This document shows, in pieces, positions 22,654-23,114 of a stretch of 23,114 nt of DNA. This stretch comes from Actinobacteria bacterium UBA7422 (lineage in GTDB: Bacteria; Actinomycetota; Actinomycetes; S36-B12): positions 1 through 23,114 of the forward strand of contig DKME01000066.1 in NCBI GenBank assembly GCA_002469525.1, given 5' to 3'. Made by a program: the position numbers and the translations under genes. Within the stretch, counting starts at the first letter, position 1. Each line of letters begins with the position of its first letter. The notes beneath the pieces were generated by a model. That model did no database searches and had not been told where the DNA came from. It was given only the letters and a program-made list of their open reading frames with translations.

Positions 22654-23114
22654 ATGGCAATTAGTCTGCAGCCCAAAGTGCAGGGCCTTTACGACCCAAC
22701 CCGCGAACATGATGCATGCGGAGTCGCATTTGTCGCGACGTTGACCGGAGTCGCCAGTCACGACATTGTTGAAAAAGCGCTGAAAGCACTAACAAATCTG
22801 GAGCACCGAGGGGCGTCCGGTAGTGAACCCGATAGTGGAGACGGCGCCGGAATCTTGATTCAGGTTCCCGATCATTTTTTGCGCAATAACGTGAATTTTG
22901 ACCTGCCCGTATCCGGTTCCTACGCCGTCGGCACCGCTTTTTTTGATCAAGGAAAATCAGAATCTGGCATTCAAGCGTTAGGGGAGTTGGCGGAATCTGA
23001 GGGCCTCACCGTAATCGGATGGCGCCACGTACCCACAAACGATTCCATGATTGGCGCGATGGCAAAATCATGTGTGCCAGAGTTTTGGCAACTTTTCGTC
23101 ACGGACAATGTGTC
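22654..23114 (+). CDS. gltB: Glutamate synthase (GOGAT) large subunit, 3' truncated
   Basis: The frame is open to the right edge, showing 153 residues of a family usually near 1,500. The first residues read as a short propeptide ending before C22 in DACGVAF; in GOGAT this Cys becomes the N-terminal nucleophile of the glutaminase domain after processing. LEHRGASGSEPDSGDGAGILIQVP follows, a strongly conserved class II amidotransferase block. The enzyme makes two glutamates from glutamine and 2-oxoglutarate, supplying the nitrogen donor used by HisC and, through glutamine, HisH and TrpE/G. Downstream gltD is outside the window. Confidence 0.95.
   Translation, partial: MAISLQPKVQGLYDPTREHDACGVAFVATLTGVASHDIVEKALKALTNLEHRGASGSEPDSGDGAGILIQVPDHFLRNNVNFDLPVSGSYAVGTAFFDQGKSESGIQALGELAESEGLTVIGWRHVPTNDSMIGAMAKSCVPEFWQLFVTDNV

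Noticed and set aside
1..23114. Mobile element, CRISPR array, tRNA or rRNA
   Set aside because: No transposase or integrase frames, no regularly spaced repeats, no cloverleaf or rRNA-like sequence seen on reading both strands.

Overview
The window is a chromosomal housekeeping segment of an actinobacterium (Actinomycetota). The evidence is the gene order (TraR/DksA-like, lspA, rluD, dnaE, ybaK, LON protein, hisD and so on; and trpC-trpB-trpA, DsbA-like, lgt, gltB), a PriA-type HisA, the small HGxxPAAW and Trp-operon membrane proteins seen mainly in Actinobacteria, and frequent GTG starts. Base composition looks close to balanced, which is low for the phylum and would fit a freshwater or marine actinobacterium; that placement is inference. 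I see no mobile element, CRISPR array, rRNA, tRNA or phage gene. No gene-free stretch exceeds about 115 bp.

Layout. Positions 1-566: the 3' part of a TraR/DksA-type zinc-finger gene. 627-2119: lspA and rluD, overlapping by 4 nt. 2233-5778: dnaE, followed by a four-helix membrane protein gene (5766-6311) that overlaps it by 13 nt. 6299-7489, minus strand: a LON-domain gene followed by ybaK. 7513-15152: a histidine and tryptophan block in the order hisD, hisC, hisB, hisH, hisA/priA, hisF, hisI, trpE and a Trp-operon membrane protein. 15161-17874: an HGxxPAAW small protein, a response regulator, a histidine kinase and a DUF2752 protein. 17911-20777: trpC, trpB, trpA. 20854-22557: a membrane-anchored DsbA-like protein and lgt. 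22654 to the end: the 5' part of gltB.

How the genes fit together. His enzymes for the middle and late steps are here; hisG, hisE and a histidinol-phosphatase are not. Trp enzymes TrpE, TrpC, TrpB and TrpA are here; trpD, trpG and a separate trpF are not. The PriA-type HisA probably supplies the TrpF reaction, so it links both pathways. Eight neighbouring pairs share 4-nt ATGA or GTGA stop/start overlaps, implying tight translational coupling. LspA and Lgt act on lipoproteins, and the DsbA-like protein beside lgt probably acts outside the membrane.

The most notable sequence signal is in start-site architecture. Five genes that are not tightly coupled to an upstream gene (lspA, the LON gene, hisD, hisA, trpC) lack a Shine-Dalgarno sequence and have a TANNNT -10 hexamer ending 6-7 nt before the start codon, as in leaderless actinobacterial mRNAs. 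Between the divergent LON gene and hisD the two opposed -10 hexamers share a TA dinucleotide inside a 23-bp gap. I found no clearly new biological system. The two-component system and the three small membrane proteins embedded in the trp locus are the best functional leads.
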